Positions 16,672 through 26,377 of a stretch of 63,397 nucleotides of DNA are shown here, one piece after another. Source of the DNA: Xanthobacter agilis (GTDB taxonomy: Bacteria > Pseudomonadota > Alphaproteobacteria > Rhizobiales > Xanthobacteraceae). The number at the start of each line of letters is the position of its first letter. The stretch's first letter is position 1. Below the pieces are notes generated by a model. That model was not told the origin of the DNA and made no database searches. It worked only from the letters and a program-made list of their open reading frames with translations. The stretch is from contig NZ_JABWGX010000027.1 of NCBI RefSeq assembly GCF_021730435.1, forward strand, positions 1 to 63,397. The letters are read 5' to 3'. A program made the translations under genes and the position numbers.

Positions 16672-17711
16672 TGCGCCGCAGCTCCCGCGTCACGAGTCTT
16701 CAGGATGTCGAGGGCGACATCCACGATCATGTCTTCCTGGCCCCCCACCATGCGGCGCCGGCCAAGCTCGGTGAGGATGTCGCGGGCGTCCACGCCATAG
16801 GTCTTCGAGGCATTTTCCGCGTGGCGCAGGAAGCTTGAATAGACCCCGGCATAGCCCAGCGAGAGGCTCTCGCGGTCCACCCGCACCGGGCGATCCTGCA
16901 GCGGACGCACCAGGTCGTCGGCCGCGTCCATGAGCATGTGCAGGTCGCAGCCGGTTTCGATCCCCATGCGGTCGAGCACGGCGACCAGCGCTTCGAGCGG
17001 CGCATTGCCGGCGCCCGCGCCCATGCCGGCCAGCGAGGCATCCACGCGCACCGCGCCCGCCTCGATGCCGGCCACCGCATTGGCGACGCCCAGGGTGAGG
17101 TTGTGGTGGGTATGGACGCCGATCTCGGTCTCGGGCCGCAGGGCCGCGCGCACCGCCGCGACCCGCTCCGCATACTGGCGCGGCAGCAACGCGCCGGCCG
17201 AATCCGTCACATAGACGCATTCGGCGCCGTAGCTTTCCATGAGAAGCGCCTGCTCCACCAGCTTTTCCACCGGGGCCATGTGCGCCATCATCAGGAAGCC
17301 CACCGTGTCCATGCCCATCTCGCGGGCCGCCTCGATGTGCTGGCGCGAGACGTCGGCCTCGGTGCAGTGGGTGGCGATGCGCACCGAGCGGGCACCGGCC
17401 GCATAGGCCGCCTTCAGGTCATGCACCGTGCCGATGCCCGGCAGCAGCAGCACCGTTACCCGCGCGAAGCTGCATTCGTCCGCAACGGCGGCGATCCACT
17501 CCACGTCGTCATGGGCGCCGAAGCCGTAGTTGAAGGTGGCGCCGGTGATGCCGTCGCCGTGGGAGATCTCGATGGCGTCCACATGGGCCCGGTCGAGGGC
17601 TCGGGCGATGGCGCGCACGCCATCGAGATCATACTGATGGCGGATGGCATGCATGCCGTCGCGCAGCGTCACATCCTGGATGTAGAGCTTGTTCGGATTG
17701 GTGCGGGCCAT
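16668..17711 (-). CDS. dmpG: 4-hydroxy-2-oxovalerate aldolase
   Basis: This 347-residue enzyme of the DRE-TIM metallolyase family carries [15 protein letters not shown] (Arg17, Asp18 and His21 at the active site) and the metal-binding [11 protein letters not shown]. It splits 4-hydroxy-2-oxovalerate into pyruvate and acetaldehyde and channels the aldehyde to its partner DmpF. I use the ATG that overlaps the dmpF stop by one base, with GGAGG seven bases upstream; a GTG one codon earlier is possible. Paired dmpF-dmpG genes are the norm for this bifunctional complex. Confidence 0.95.
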   Translation of the reverse strand: MARTNPNKLYIQDVTLRDGMHAIRHQYDLDGVRAIARALDRAHVDAIEISHGDGITGATFNYGFGAHDDVEWIAAVADECSFARVTVLLLPGIGTVHDLKAAYAAGARSVRIATHCTEADVSRQHIEAAREMGMDTVGFLMMAHMAPVEKLVEQALLMESYGAECVYVTDSAGALLPRQYAERVAAVRAALRPETEIGVHTHHNLTLGVANAVAGIEAGAVRVDASLAGMGAGAGNAPLEALVAVLDRMGIETGCDLHMLMDAADDLVRPLQDRPVRVDRESLSLGYAGVYSSFLRHAENASKTYGVDARDILTELGRRRMVGGQEDMIVDVALDILKTRDAGAAAQ

Positions 17712-18652
17712 CACGCGGCCTCCTTCCGCAAGTGCTTCGCCGCCCAGTGATCGGCTGTGGTCAGGGCGGCCGAGGTCATGATGTCGAGGTTGCCGGCATA
17801 GGCCGGCAGATAGTGCGCCGCGCCCTCCACTTCGAGGAAGACCGTGGTCTTGAGACCGCTGGCGTAGCCGATGCCGGGGATGCGCACCGGGGCGTTGTCG
17901 CCGATGACCTCGAACTGCACCTTCTGCTTCAGCCGATAGCCGGGCACGTATTTGCGCACCGCCGCGACCATGTCGAGAATGGACTGCTCGATGGCCTCCT
18001 TGCTGCCGCCCTGGCTGAGGGTGAACACCGTGTCGCGCATGATGAGCGGCGGCTCGGCGGGATTGAGGACGATCACCGCCTTCGAGCGTTCGGCGCCGCC
18101 CAGGATGCGGATGGCGTTGGAGGTGGTCTCGGTGAATTCGTCGATATTGGCGCGGGTGCCGGGGCCGGCGGATTTGGAGGAAATGGAGGCGACGATCTCG
18201 CCCCAGATCACCCGGTCGGTGGCGCGGCGCACCGCGTGCACGATCGGAATGGTGGCCTGACCGCCGCAGGTCACCATGTTGACGTTGGGCTCGTCGATAT
18301 TGGCGTCGCCGTTGATCACCGGAATGGTGAACGGACCGACGGCGGCCGGGGTCAGGTCGATGACCTTCTTGCCGTCCTGCTGCAACAGCGCGTTGTTGGT
18401 CAGGTGGGCCTTGGCCGAAGTGGCGTCGAACACCACCTTGATGTCGGAATAATTGGGCAGCCGGCGCAGGCCCTCGATGCCCTCATGGGTCACCGGCACC
18501 CCGAGCCGCGCGGCGCGGGCAAGGCCATCCGAGCTCGGATCGATGCCGACCATGGCGCCCATTTCGAGGTTGTCGGAATTGCGCATGATCTTGATCATCA
18601 GGTCGGTGCCGATATTGCCCGACCCGATGATGGCGCAGGAGATCTTCGTCAT
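17711..18652 (-). CDS. dmpF: Acetaldehyde dehydrogenase (acylating)
   Basis: This 313-residue protein has an N-terminal NAD-binding Rossmann motif ([11 protein letters not shown]) and the catalytic Cys129 in [11 protein letters not shown]. It oxidises acetaldehyde from DmpG to acetyl-CoA with NAD+ and CoA. The interdomain sequence [19 protein letters not shown] is conserved in the family. The start overlaps the dmpE stop by four bases. Confidence 0.96.
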   Translation of the reverse strand: MTKISCAIIGSGNIGTDLMIKIMRNSDNLEMGAMVGIDPSSDGLARAARLGVPVTHEGIEGLRRLPNYSDIKVVFDATSAKAHLTNNALLQQDGKKVIDLTPAAVGPFTIPVINGDANIDEPNVNMVTCGGQATIPIVHAVRRATDRVIWGEIVASISSKSAGPGTRANIDEFTETTSNAIRILGGAERSKAVIVLNPAEPPLIMRDTVFTLSQGGSKEAIEQSILDMVAAVRKYVPGYRLKQKVQFEVIGDNAPVRIPGIGYASGLKTTVFLEVEGAAHYLPAYAGNLDIMTSAALTTADHWAAKHLRKEAA

Positions 18653-19434
18653 TTGGCGTCATCCTTCCCAAAGGCCGCGCGCACGGAGCCGAGGCCCTCG
18701 ATCCGCGCTTCGAACACATCGCCCCTCGTGACCGGCGCCATGGGGCCGAGCGCGCCCGACAGCACGGTGTCGCCCGCCTTGAGCGGGCGGCCGACGCGGG
18801 CCATGGTCTTGGCCAGCCACAGCACCGCGGACAACGGATCGCCGAGGCAGGCGGCGCCCGCGCCCACCGACACCGGTTCCCCGCCCGTCTCCATCACCAT
18901 GCCCATGGCCCGCAGGTCGAGCCCGTCGAGCGTCTTCGGACAGGCGCCGAGCACGTAGAGGCCCGAGGAGGCGTTGTCGGCAATGGTGTCGAGAATGCCG
19001 ATCTTCCAATCGGCGATGCGCGAATCCACCACCTCGATGGCAGGCAGCGCGAATGCGATCGCCCTGAGCACATCGGCGATGGTGAGGCGTTCCTCGTCGA
19101 GGTCGCGCTCCATCACGAACGCCACCTCCGCTTCCACCTTGGGCTGAAGGAGCCGGCCCGGCGCGATCTCCCAGCCATCGGGCACCGCCATGTCGTCGAA
19201 CAGCATGCCGTAGTCGGGCTGGTTGACGCCGAGCTGGCGCTGCACCGCCACCGAGGTCAGGCCGATCTTGCGCCCCACCAGCCGGCGTCCGGCGGCAAGG
19301 CCGCGCGCGGTGTTGATCTCCTGCGCCGCATAGGCGAGATCCAGCGCCCCCGCCGGAAGGAGATCCTTGACCGGCGCGCAGGGCACACCCGTGCGGGAGG
19401 CTTCGAACAAGGTCTCGGCGACCTTGCTGACCAT
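18649..19434 (-). CDS. dmpE: 2-oxopent-4-enoate hydratase
   Basis: This 261-residue hydratase has the family motifs [30 protein letters not shown] and [24 protein letters not shown]. It adds water to 2-hydroxypenta-2,4-dienoate to form 4-hydroxy-2-oxovalerate. I use the ATG giving the family-typical length; an in-frame GTG twelve bases upstream with GGGAG at good spacing is an alternative. The dmpC stop is only about 26 bases upstream. Confidence 0.93.
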   Translation of the reverse strand: MVSKVAETLFEASRTGVPCAPVKDLLPAGALDLAYAAQEINTARGLAAGRRLVGRKIGLTSVAVQRQLGVNQPDYGMLFDDMAVPDGWEIAPGRLLQPKVEAEVAFVMERDLDEERLTIADVLRAIAFALPAIEVVDSRIADWKIGILDTIADNASSGLYVLGACPKTLDGLDLRAMGMVMETGGEPVSVGAGAACLGDPLSAVLWLAKTMARVGRPLKAGDTVLSGALGPMAPVTRGDVFEARIEGLGSVRAAFGKDDAK

Positions 19435-19460
19435 GTGTTCCGTCACCTTAACGCTCCCGA

Positions 19461-20972
19461 TCACAGCTGAATGCAGACGTTGGACAGCTCGGTGTAGAAT
19501 TCGAGCGAGTGCAGCCCCCCCTCGCGGCCGATGCCCGATTGCTTGGCGCCGCCGAACGCGGTGCGCAGATCGCGCAGGAACCACGAATTCACCCAGCAGA
19601 TGCCCACCTCCATCCGCGCCGCCACCCGGTGGGCGCGGGAGAGGTTCTGCGTCCACACCGCCGCGGCAAGGCCATAAGGGGTGGAATTGGCGAGGCGAAC
19701 CGCCTCCTCCTCCGTGTCGAACGGGCGGATGTGGCAGCAGGGGCCGAAGATCTCCTCGTTCACCACCCGCGCGTCGTCCTTGAGGCCGGTCCAGATGGTG
19801 GGCGCGATCCAGGCGCCGTTGGCGAGTTCGCCCGGCATGTCGGGTACGCGGCCGCCGGTCACCAGAGTGGCGCCCTCCTCCAGCGCAAGCCGGTAATAGG
19901 ACAGCACCTTGTCGCGGTGATCCTGGCTCACCAGCGGGCCGAGATTGGTGGCGGGATCTTCCGGACGACCGAGCTTCAGGGCCTCGGCGCCGGCCTTCAG
20001 CCTTGCCACGAAGGCATCGAAAATGGTCCGTTCCACATAGATGCGCTCGGTGCCAAGGCACACCTGCCCGCAATTGGAAAAGGCCGAACGCAAGGTGCCT
20101 TCGACCGCCGCGTCGAGATCGCAATCGGCGAACACCAGGGCCGGGTTCTTGCCGCCGAGCTCGAACGACACCTGCCGCACCCCCAGCGCCGCCTGGCGCA
20201 TGATGGCTTCGCCGGTGCGAGTCTCGCCGGTGAAGGTGATGCCGTTCACGCCCGGATGCTGGGTCAGGAACTCGCCGGCCGATTGGGGGCCGAGGCCGTG
20301 CACCACGTTATAGACGCCCCTGGGCACGCCCACCTTGTTCATCACCTCGCCCAAAAGGGTGGCGGTGAGCGGGGTTTCCTCGGACGGCTTCACCACCACC
20401 GTATTGCCGCAGGCAAGCGCCGGGCCCACCTTCCAAGTCATGAGCAGCAACGGCAGGTTCCACGGCGAAATCACCGCGATGACGCCCTTCGGCCGGCGCA
20501 GGCCATAATTGAGCGCGCTCCTGCCCCCGCCCTGTTCCAGCAGGAAGGTCTCGGTGGAGATGTTCTTCACCGTATCGGCGAACATCTTGAAATTGGCGGC
20601 GCCGCGCGGAATGTCGATGTGGGAGGCAAGGCCGTAGGGCTTGCCGGTGTCGAGGCATTCGGCCGCCAGGAAGTCATCGAAGCGGTTGGTGATCTCGTCC
20701 GCCACCGCGGCGAGCAGATCGGTGCGCTGGCCGACCGTCAGCGCCCCCCACGGACCGTCGAGGGCCGCCTGGGCCGCCGTCACCGCCGCGTCGATTTCCG
20801 CCCTTCCGCCCTCCGGCACCCGGCCGATCAGGCTGTTGTCGAGAGGCGAGCGGTTCTCCCAGCTCTTGCCGGTGGTGCCTTGAGTGAATTCGCCGTTGAT
20901 GAAATGCGCCGCGTCGCGCCGCGCCCCATCGAGGCCAATCTGCATCGTCTTGTGCAGAGCCTGAACCGACAT
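19461..20972 (-). CDS. dmpC: 2-hydroxymuconic semialdehyde dehydrogenase
   Basis: This 503-residue NAD-dependent aldehyde dehydrogenase is complete. The structural Asn172 is in SPWNLPLL, the general base Glu271 in FELGGKNPA, and the nucleophile Cys305 in CGQVCLGTE. Sequence flavour ([37 protein letters not shown]) matches DmpC/XylG. It starts the oxidative branch that feeds DmpI and DmpH. As the first gene of the lower operon it is preceded by an AT-rich patch with ATCGAT palindromes, implying its own promoter. AGGAGAGG serves as ribosome binding site. Confidence 0.94.
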   Translation of the reverse strand: MSVQALHKTMQIGLDGARRDAAHFINGEFTQGTTGKSWENRSPLDNSLIGRVPEGGRAEIDAAVTAAQAALDGPWGALTVGQRTDLLAAVADEITNRFDDFLAAECLDTGKPYGLASHIDIPRGAANFKMFADTVKNISTETFLLEQGGGRSALNYGLRRPKGVIAVISPWNLPLLLMTWKVGPALACGNTVVVKPSEETPLTATLLGEVMNKVGVPRGVYNVVHGLGPQSAGEFLTQHPGVNGITFTGETRTGEAIMRQAALGVRQVSFELGGKNPALVFADCDLDAAVEGTLRSAFSNCGQVCLGTERIYVERTIFDAFVARLKAGAEALKLGRPEDPATNLGPLVSQDHRDKVLSYYRLALEEGATLVTGGRVPDMPGELANGAWIAPTIWTGLKDDARVVNEEIFGPCCHIRPFDTEEEAVRLANSTPYGLAAAVWTQNLSRAHRVAARMEVGICWVNSWFLRDLRTAFGGAKQSGIGREGGLHSLEFYTELSNVCIQL

Positions 20973-21043
20973 GGGTCCTCTCCTTCATCCGCGCCCGCGC
21001 CGCTGCCGCCACAGGCACATGATCCTCAGCTTTCATTGCCACG

Positions 21044-21097
21044 TTTTTTATCGATAAAAAATCATTTTATCGATATTTTTTGCTCGATTTTCGAGCA
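21044..21097. promoter_or_regulatory. Palindrome cluster upstream of dmpC (candidate operators)
   Basis: Three palindromes are packed in about 54 bases between the GlcG-like gene and dmpC. The first is a perfect 18-base TTTTTTATCGATAAAAAA at 21044-21061. The second is TATCGATA at 21068-21075. The third has arms TGCTCGA/TCGAGCA around TTT at 21081-21097. The ATCGAT core recurs upstream of dmpK. The position suggests control of the lower operon by the same regulator. Confidence 0.6.
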
Positions 21098-21125
21098 TGT
21101 CGGCACGGCGGCGGGCCTTCCGTCG

Positions 21126-21551
21126 TCACCGCAGGCCCAGGGCCCAAAGCCCGGCGGCGGCGCAGGCCCGATCGTCCTCCTCCGAGCCTCCAGACACGCC
21201 GATGCCGCCGATCACCACCCCGCCCTCGACGATGGGCGCCCCGCCGCCGAACAGCACCACGCCGGGTCTCAGCGCGATGCCCTGGTGCAGGGCGGGGTTG
21301 GCCGCCAGTTCCGCGCCCAGCGCGTGGGTAGGTGCGCCGAACACCGCCGAGGTGTGGGCCTTATCCTGGGCGATGGTGATCGAGGCCTTGAAGGCCCCGT
21401 CACCGCGCAGCAGCGCCACCAAGTCGCCGCTCGCGTCCACCACCGCGGCCACCACCGCCTTGCCGGCGGCGCGCCCATGCGCCACCGCCGCCTTGACCGC
21501 CGCTTCTCCGGCTTCCGCCGTCACCGTGCGGCGCGCGAGCGAGAGATCCAT
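21126..21551 (-). CDS. GlcG/HbpS-like (DUF336) protein
   Basis: This 141-residue protein has the GlcG/HbpS fold signatures: a VAAVVDASGDLVALLRGDGA strand-turn, DKAHTSAVFGAPTH, and the glycine-rich GGGAPIVEGGVVIGGIGVSGG followed by EDDRACAAAGL. Family members include a secreted haem-binding sensor and many proteins of unknown function encoded with aromatic-degradation genes. No signal peptide is seen, so it is cytoplasmic. It lies 12 bases after dmpB, as the last gene of the upper operon. A role in protecting or reactivating the Fe(II) dioxygenase is only a guess. Confidence 0.8.
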   Translation of the reverse strand: MDLSLARRTVTAEAGEAAVKAAVAHGRAAGKAVVAAVVDASGDLVALLRGDGAFKASITIAQDKAHTSAVFGAPTHALGAELAANPALHQGIALRPGVVLFGGGAPIVEGGVVIGGIGVSGGSEEDDRACAAAGLWALGLR

Positions 21552-21563
21552 CCCGTCCGGCCC

Positions 21564-22484
21564 TCAGGTCACCACCGACAGGAAGGCATCATTGAGCTTG
21601 CGCTCGTAGTAAAAGATACCCTTGCCCACTTCCGTCTCGTCCCAGGTACGGGTCGGGTTGTCGGGGTAATAGGTATAGCCGCCCGCGAACACTTCGTTGC
21701 GATTGCCCGACGGGTCGAAGAAATAGATGGTCTGGCCGCGGGTAATGCCGTGGCGGGTCGGGCCGATGTCGATGGAAATGTCGTAATGGGTGATGATATC
21801 GGCCGCGTTGCCCACCGCCTGCCAGTTCTCCAGCTCGAACGACACATGGTGCAGCTTGCCGGGCTCGGGATGCCGCACGAAGGCAATGTCGTGGGCCTTC
21901 ATGCCGCACGCGAGCCAGATGGCGAGCAGGCCATCGGGCATGTCCACGCGCTCGGTGAGACGGAAGTCGAGCACCTTGACGAAGAAATCCAGCACCTGCT
22001 CGATATTCGGGCCGTAGAACAGCGCATGGTCGAAGCGGCGCGCGGACATGCCGTGCGGCTCCACAGACCACACATGGGGATTGTGGACATAGGGCTTGGG
22101 GTCGGACTGGTCGGCCTCGGCATAAAGCTCGAGCCGGTGGCCGGAAGGGATGGTGAAGCCGATGCGGCGCCCGATGCCGGGTTGCTCGCCGGCCGCCACA
22201 TGATCGACCGCGATGCCGTAATCGACCACGCGCCTCTCGAACTGGTCGAGGTCGGCCTCCTCCAGCACCTTGAAGGCGATCAGGTCCACCCCGGCCTGTT
22301 CGGCGCGGCGCAGCACGATGGAATGGTGGTCGAACTCATCCGCCGACTTCAGATAAGCGCGCCCGTCCGGTCCCTCCGTGACCTGATGCAGGCCGATGCG
22401 CTTGGTGTAGTAATCGACGGACTCGGGCATATCCAGGACACGCAGCTGGACGAAGCCAGGGCGCAGAACTCCGGTCAGAGCCAT
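21564..22484 (-). CDS. dmpB: Catechol 2,3-dioxygenase
   Basis: This 306-residue extradiol dioxygenase is of the XylE/DmpB type, built from two vicinal-oxygen-chelate modules. Fe(II) ligands His153 (RRFDHALFYG), His213 (KLHHVSFE) and Glu264 (GNRNEVFAGG) sit at positions nearly identical to those of XylE. It opens catechol to 2-hydroxymuconic semialdehyde. The frame stays open further upstream, but the ATG at 22484 follows GGGAGG and gives the standard N-terminus MALTGVLRPG. It is adjacent to dmpQ, which supplies the electrons to reactivate the oxidised iron. Confidence 0.96.
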   Translation of the reverse strand: MALTGVLRPGFVQLRVLDMPESVDYYTKRIGLHQVTEGPDGRAYLKSADEFDHHSIVLRRAEQAGVDLIAFKVLEEADLDQFERRVVDYGIAVDHVAAGEQPGIGRRIGFTIPSGHRLELYAEADQSDPKPYVHNPHVWSVEPHGMSARRFDHALFYGPNIEQVLDFFVKVLDFRLTERVDMPDGLLAIWLACGMKAHDIAFVRHPEPGKLHHVSFELENWQAVGNAADIITHYDISIDIGPTRHGITRGQTIYFFDPSGNRNEVFAGGYTYYPDNPTRTWDETEVGKGIFYYERKLNDAFLSVVT

Positions 22485-22485
22485 T

Positions 22486-22851
22486 TTATTTTCCTCCCAA
22501 TTCACTCTTATTGCAGTGTTGCTTCTTGTCTTTGATTGCCACCGCCGGCTCCAGGCGCAGCGAAAGCGGGGACAGCGGATAGATGCAGCATGCGAGGGTG
22601 AGCCCTTCCGCCTCGTCCTGTTCGGAAACATGGGCCCGGCTCAGCCTGTCGGACCGGTAATTGCCTCCTGTGACCCGCACCCGGCACACCCCGCAGCCGC
22701 CGCGCCGGCACCCCACCGGGAGCCGCAACGGCAAATTGGGCAGTTGCCCGAATCCCTGCGCCCGCTCCAGTGAGACCAAGACCCGCTCGCCGGCGTGGCC
22801 AAAGGCGGCGCCGCTGCCCTCGACGAAGATGGGATAGCGCTCGGCATCCAT
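22486..22851 (-). CDS. dmpQ: Plant-type [2Fe-2S] ferredoxin, dioxygenase reactivator
   Basis: This 121-residue protein has the cluster ligands Cys48, Cys53 and Cys56 (GCRRGGCGVCRVR) and a fourth cysteine at 88 or 89. XylT/DmpQ-type ferredoxins re-reduce the inactive Fe(III) form of catechol 2,3-dioxygenase. It starts one base after the dmpP stop and ends one base before the dmpB start codon, a tight cassette. The C-terminal tail (KDKKQHCNKSELGGK) is extended and charged. Confidence 0.92.
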   Translation of the reverse strand: MDAERYPIFVEGSGAAFGHAGERVLVSLERAQGFGQLPNLPLRLPVGCRRGGCGVCRVRVTGGNYRSDRLSRAHVSEQDEAEGLTLACCIYPLSPLSLRLEPAVAIKDKKQHCNKSELGGK

Positions 22852-22852
22852 C

Positions 22853-23917
22853 TCACAGCCTCCGGAACACAGGGCTCTTGGGTTTCTCGACGCAATCCTT
22901 CGCCGTGAAGAAGCGTTCGGTGAAAATGTGCTTCTCGAACAGCCGGCCTTGCATGAGCGTCGCGATGCAGGCCTCGATCATGGGCGGCGGCCCGCACAGA
23001 TACGCGGTGGCGCCTTCGAACACGCCGCCAAAAATCCGCTTGGCGGCATCGTGAACGAAGCCCCGCTCCCCCGCCCAGCCGCTGTCATCCGGCTCCTGGG
23101 ACAACACCGGCGTGTAGTGGAAATTGCGATGCTGACGCGCCAGTTCCTCGAAAGCCTCCCGACCATAAAGATCCGCCTGGGTGCGCACCCCGTGCACCAG
23201 GACCAGGCGCTGCTCGCAGCCCTCCTCCAACAGATCCAGGATCATGGAGCGCGGGCTCGACACTCCCGTTCCACCCGCCAGAAACAGCAGCGGGCCGCCC
23301 CGCGACTTGCGCACCAGAAACCGCCCCTGAGGCCCGGTGAACGAAAGCCTGTCGCCGATCTTCAGCCTGTCATGGATGTAACCGGTCGCCGCGCCGCCCG
23401 GCACCCGGCGGATCTGCAGCTCCACATGGGTGTTATCCGAGGGCGGGCTGGCGATCGAGAACGCGCGCGAACCCTCGATCCCCGGCAGGAACAGATTGAT
23501 ATATTGCCCCGCCTGAAAGTCGATCGCATCGCCCTGAAGCGCAAGCCGCACGTTCTTCACATCGTGGGTGACATCATCCAGTGCGATCACCTCGCCCTTG
23601 AAGTCACGCACCGGGATCTTGCGGGCGTCGGGGTCCTCCTCCACGTCCGCTTCAATGGTCACATCGCCTTTCAGCGTGGCCGTGCAGGCGAGCACCATGC
23701 CTTCCTCGCGCTCGAAATCCATGAGCGCGAAAGACGATGCCTCGCCGTGTTCGATCTCTCCGTCCAGCACCTGCGTCTTGCAGGTGCCGCACAGGCCGTG
23801 GCCGCAGGCATGGGGCAGGTAGATCCCCGCCCGCAGGCAGGCGTCGAGGATGGTCTGGCCCTCCGCCACCTCGATGGCGTCGTCCGAGGGCTCGATCGTC
23901 AGCTTATGAACCGTCAT
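22853..23917 (-). CDS. dmpP: Phenol hydroxylase reductase component (P5)
   Basis: This 354-residue reductase starts with a [2Fe-2S] ferredoxin domain (Cys38, Cys43, Cys46, Cys78; HACGHGLCGTCKTQVLDG). It is followed by an FAD domain (SRAFSIASPPSDN-like RxxSI motif) and an NAD-binding domain (FLAGGTGVSSPRSMI, CGPPPMIEACI). It passes electrons from NADH to the diiron centre of DmpN. The length and order are those of the DmpP family. Confidence 0.96.
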   Translation of the reverse strand: MTVHKLTIEPSDDAIEVAEGQTILDACLRAGIYLPHACGHGLCGTCKTQVLDGEIEHGEASSFALMDFEREEGMVLACTATLKGDVTIEADVEEDPDARKIPVRDFKGEVIALDDVTHDVKNVRLALQGDAIDFQAGQYINLFLPGIEGSRAFSIASPPSDNTHVELQIRRVPGGAATGYIHDRLKIGDRLSFTGPQGRFLVRKSRGGPLLFLAGGTGVSSPRSMILDLLEEGCEQRLVLVHGVRTQADLYGREAFEELARQHRNFHYTPVLSQEPDDSGWAGERGFVHDAAKRIFGGVFEGATAYLCGPPPMIEACIATLMQGRLFEKHIFTERFFTAKDCVEKPKSPVFRRL

Positions 23918-23973
23918 TTCTCCCCGCTCGCTCCCTCATTATTGTTGTTACTTTTCCGCCGCCGCGCACCACC

Positions 23974-24342
23974 TCAGCTTGCGGACGACTTGTAGCCATC
24001 GAGACCAGGGGTCCAGAAGCGAACCAAGCTCTTATGCTGGATGCCGTTTTCCGCGAGCGACTTAGAGAAGTCCGGCGCCGTCTTCTCGCCGTCGATCATC
24101 CACACCAGCTTCGACCAATCCACATGGGCCGCATCGGGATGCGCGGCATAATGGGGCTTGATCACCTCCTCCACGAAGGCGCCGAACGGCATGGCCGGCG
24201 GCAATGGAAAGGCGATGGCGGAGCAAAACGAAAGATGTTGCTCCCAATGCACATATATCACGCGATTTCCGTGAAAATTCTGCTCGGCGTCGCGGAACAC
24301 GATGTGGGATTCATAATCCGGGCTAATGGCGTTGATGGACAC
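23974..24342 (-). CDS. dmpO: Phenol hydroxylase subunit P4
   Basis: This 122-residue small subunit of the (alpha-beta-gamma)2 hydroxylase matches DmpO: YESHIVFRDAEQNFHGNRVI, a central FPLPPAMPFGAFVEEVIKPHYAAHPD and the tail FWTPGLDGYKSS. It starts at GTG with GGGAG nine bases upstream. It lies between dmpN and dmpP as in all phenol hydroxylase operons. Confidence 0.94.
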   Translation of the reverse strand: MSINAISPDYESHIVFRDAEQNFHGNRVIYVHWEQHLSFCSAIAFPLPPAMPFGAFVEEVIKPHYAAHPDAAHVDWSKLVWMIDGEKTAPDFSKSLAENGIQHKSLVRFWTPGLDGYKSSAS

Positions 24343-24404
24343 GTTTTTCTCCCGTGGTGGGCGCGGTCACGAGAACCGCGCCTGTTTTTCTGTCGTTGTC
24401 GATG

Positions 24405-25919
24405 TCACACGGCGGTTTTAAGCTTGTCCGCCTGCCACTCGTTCCACAGCTTCTCATCGGGAGAGCCGACATAGTCGAGGTTGTCGGCGCCATTGGCCAG
24501 GCGATAATAATTCAGCACATCGGGAATGGTCGCGCCGCCGCAATTGCCCTGAAAGATCTGGTGTACCGGAAGCCAGGACTGGGCGAACTTCTCCGGTTCG
24601 GCGTCGAAGATGTCCTTGCAGCCATCGGAACAGAAATGATAGGTCTCACCGCGGAACCGACTGCTCCGGAAGGCGATGGTGGTCGGATCGCCCGGCTCCG
24701 TATAGCCCATGGGGATCTGACAGGTCTGGCAGAGCTGCGGCAGCGCCATATTGTAGAAGCGCTTGCCCTCCTTTGCCATCCGGCCCCACATCTCCCAACG
24801 CGGGCGATAATATTTATCAAACGTGTTCGGATATTTCTCGGAAAGCCAGTCCATATGCTTGGCGTCCGGGATCCAGGTGTGAAACGCCGCCGCATGGGTG
24901 TACTGGTAGAAGATCGCCCAATTCTGATGCGAAATGTGCTCCGCCTCTGCGGTGGCGATGTCCGCGTATTTCGGCGGACGCAAGCCATAGCGGGCAAGAT
25001 CCTGAAACAGCGCGCCTCCAGCCTGGGTGTAATAGATCTCCCAGGCCTCCTTCCAGGACATCACCGGTTTCGGCAGCATATAGTCCATCATCATGGCCAC
25101 AAGGCCCAACACGCGATGCCCGCGCCAGAACCACTTGTCGACCCACTTCTGAACGATGGGCAGATTATCGGGATGCTGCTCCAGCAGGAACTTGATGACC
25201 TCGATGCCCAGTGTCATGTGCCGGCTTTCGTCGGATTGGGCCGAGAAGCCGAAGGTCACCGTGGACATGTCGCCATTGTAGGCTGCACCCGACATGAACG
25301 GCACGAACAGAAGGTTCGTCAACACATATTCGAACGCGAAGCCGATCGCGATCATGTATTCGAAGGGGCCAGCCGAGCGCGCATCATCAAAGAAGCTCTT
25401 GGGAACCGACAAATACCACACGCGATCATGCATGTGGGAAAACTCGGAGATGCCGTCAAAATGCTTGTTATAATGGCTGATGGTATGGATCTGCGTCTGC
25501 AGGTGCCGAAGCTCGTCCAAAGACTGCATCTGCGCCGCCACGCGTGGACCGACGCCGCGCAAATGACGTCCGGCGAACGCGAAGCCGCGATGGGCCTGAT
25601 ATTCCGCTGGCGAGATGCCGGTGAGAAAGAGTTTCAGCACATTGGCATAGCGTCCATCGCTGATGCCTGTCTGCCCATTGTTCTGGGCGAAGGCATCAAT
25701 GACCGCATAAAGCTTGCGCTCTTTTTCCGCCTGAAATTTCCAATACGTATCCATAGTCAGCCGGAATGGATCCTCCCAGGCCGACCAGTCCTTGATCTTG
25801 ATCCCCTCGAATGAATCGTAGGGGAACACCTTGTCCATGGGCTGATAGCTTGTCTCCCAGTCCAGCCCCCGTGTCATGTGGGCGTAGCGCTGCTTGAGGC
25901 CAAGTTTTTTCGCGCTCAT
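24405..25919 (-). CDS. dmpN: Phenol hydroxylase large oxygenase subunit P3 (diiron)
   Basis: This 504-residue alpha subunit of a soluble diiron monooxygenase shows both EXXH motifs: Glu136-His139 in SLDELRHLQ and Glu231-His234 in QSDESRHMT. The matching bridging glutamates are Glu106 and Glu197. It hydroxylates phenol to catechol. A YHS-like metal-binding segment (CQTCQIPM...YHFCSDGCKDIF) sits near residues 410-460, as in the family. The frame is open upstream, but the ATG with GGGAGGA is the natural start. Confidence 0.97.
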   Translation of the reverse strand: MSAKKLGLKQRYAHMTRGLDWETSYQPMDKVFPYDSFEGIKIKDWSAWEDPFRLTMDTYWKFQAEKERKLYAVIDAFAQNNGQTGISDGRYANVLKLFLTGISPAEYQAHRGFAFAGRHLRGVGPRVAAQMQSLDELRHLQTQIHTISHYNKHFDGISEFSHMHDRVWYLSVPKSFFDDARSAGPFEYMIAIGFAFEYVLTNLLFVPFMSGAAYNGDMSTVTFGFSAQSDESRHMTLGIEVIKFLLEQHPDNLPIVQKWVDKWFWRGHRVLGLVAMMMDYMLPKPVMSWKEAWEIYYTQAGGALFQDLARYGLRPPKYADIATAEAEHISHQNWAIFYQYTHAAAFHTWIPDAKHMDWLSEKYPNTFDKYYRPRWEMWGRMAKEGKRFYNMALPQLCQTCQIPMGYTEPGDPTTIAFRSSRFRGETYHFCSDGCKDIFDAEPEKFAQSWLPVHQIFQGNCGGATIPDVLNYYRLANGADNLDYVGSPDEKLWNEWQADKLKTAV

Positions 25920-26070
25920 ATCGTCCTCCCGAGACTTTTTTACATGCGCGCATTGCGCGCGCCTCAGCACAATTATGATCTTTATTTTTATTCTATACTT
26001 CCGAATTGGCGAACGCCTCACGGAGCTGAGAGGTCAGCGCCTCAGGCTTCCCGCGCCCGCGAACCCAAGC

Positions 26071-26364
26071 TCAACCGCGATTGAACGGCGGCGGATGCTT
26101 CCAGCTGACGGAAAAGGCATCGTCATCTTCATCGAGATTGCCGGCCATGGAAATCAAGATGAGGTGGATTTCCTGCGGATCCCACGGCCGCCCGAGCCGC
26201 TCTTCCACGGTGGTGCGCTTGATAACGATATCGCCTTCGCGGTCGAGCTTCACCACGCCGGGCATGTTGAGAACCTGCACGCCCGGATTGTCGGCAAGAA
26301 TAGCCTCGATGACTGGGCGGGCGTCGTCGTTGTGATAGAATGTGAGTGAAGCAAGCTGAGACAT
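26071..26364 (-). CDS. dmpM: Phenol hydroxylase activator (P2)
   Basis: This 97-residue cofactor-less effector protein corresponds to DmpM/MmoB. Recognisable blocks are NDDARPVIEAILADNPGVQVLN, DREGDIVIKRTTVEERLGRPW and ILISMAGNLDEDDDAFSVSW. It binds the hydroxylase and couples electron transfer to substrate oxidation. It starts 13 bases after the dmpL stop; the 151-base gap to dmpN is larger than elsewhere in the operon. Confidence 0.95.
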   Translation of the reverse strand: MSQLASLTFYHNDDARPVIEAILADNPGVQVLNMPGVVKLDREGDIVIKRTTVEERLGRPWDPQEIHLILISMAGNLDEDDDAFSVSWKHPPPFNRG

Positions 26365-26377
26365 GGAAGAGCCCCTC

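Noticed and set aside
19509-22535. A 1008-codon open frame on the plus strand across dmpC and dmpB
   Set aside because: It is antisense to four well-recognised genes, His/Arg/Ala-rich, with no domain; it is a GC-codon shadow.
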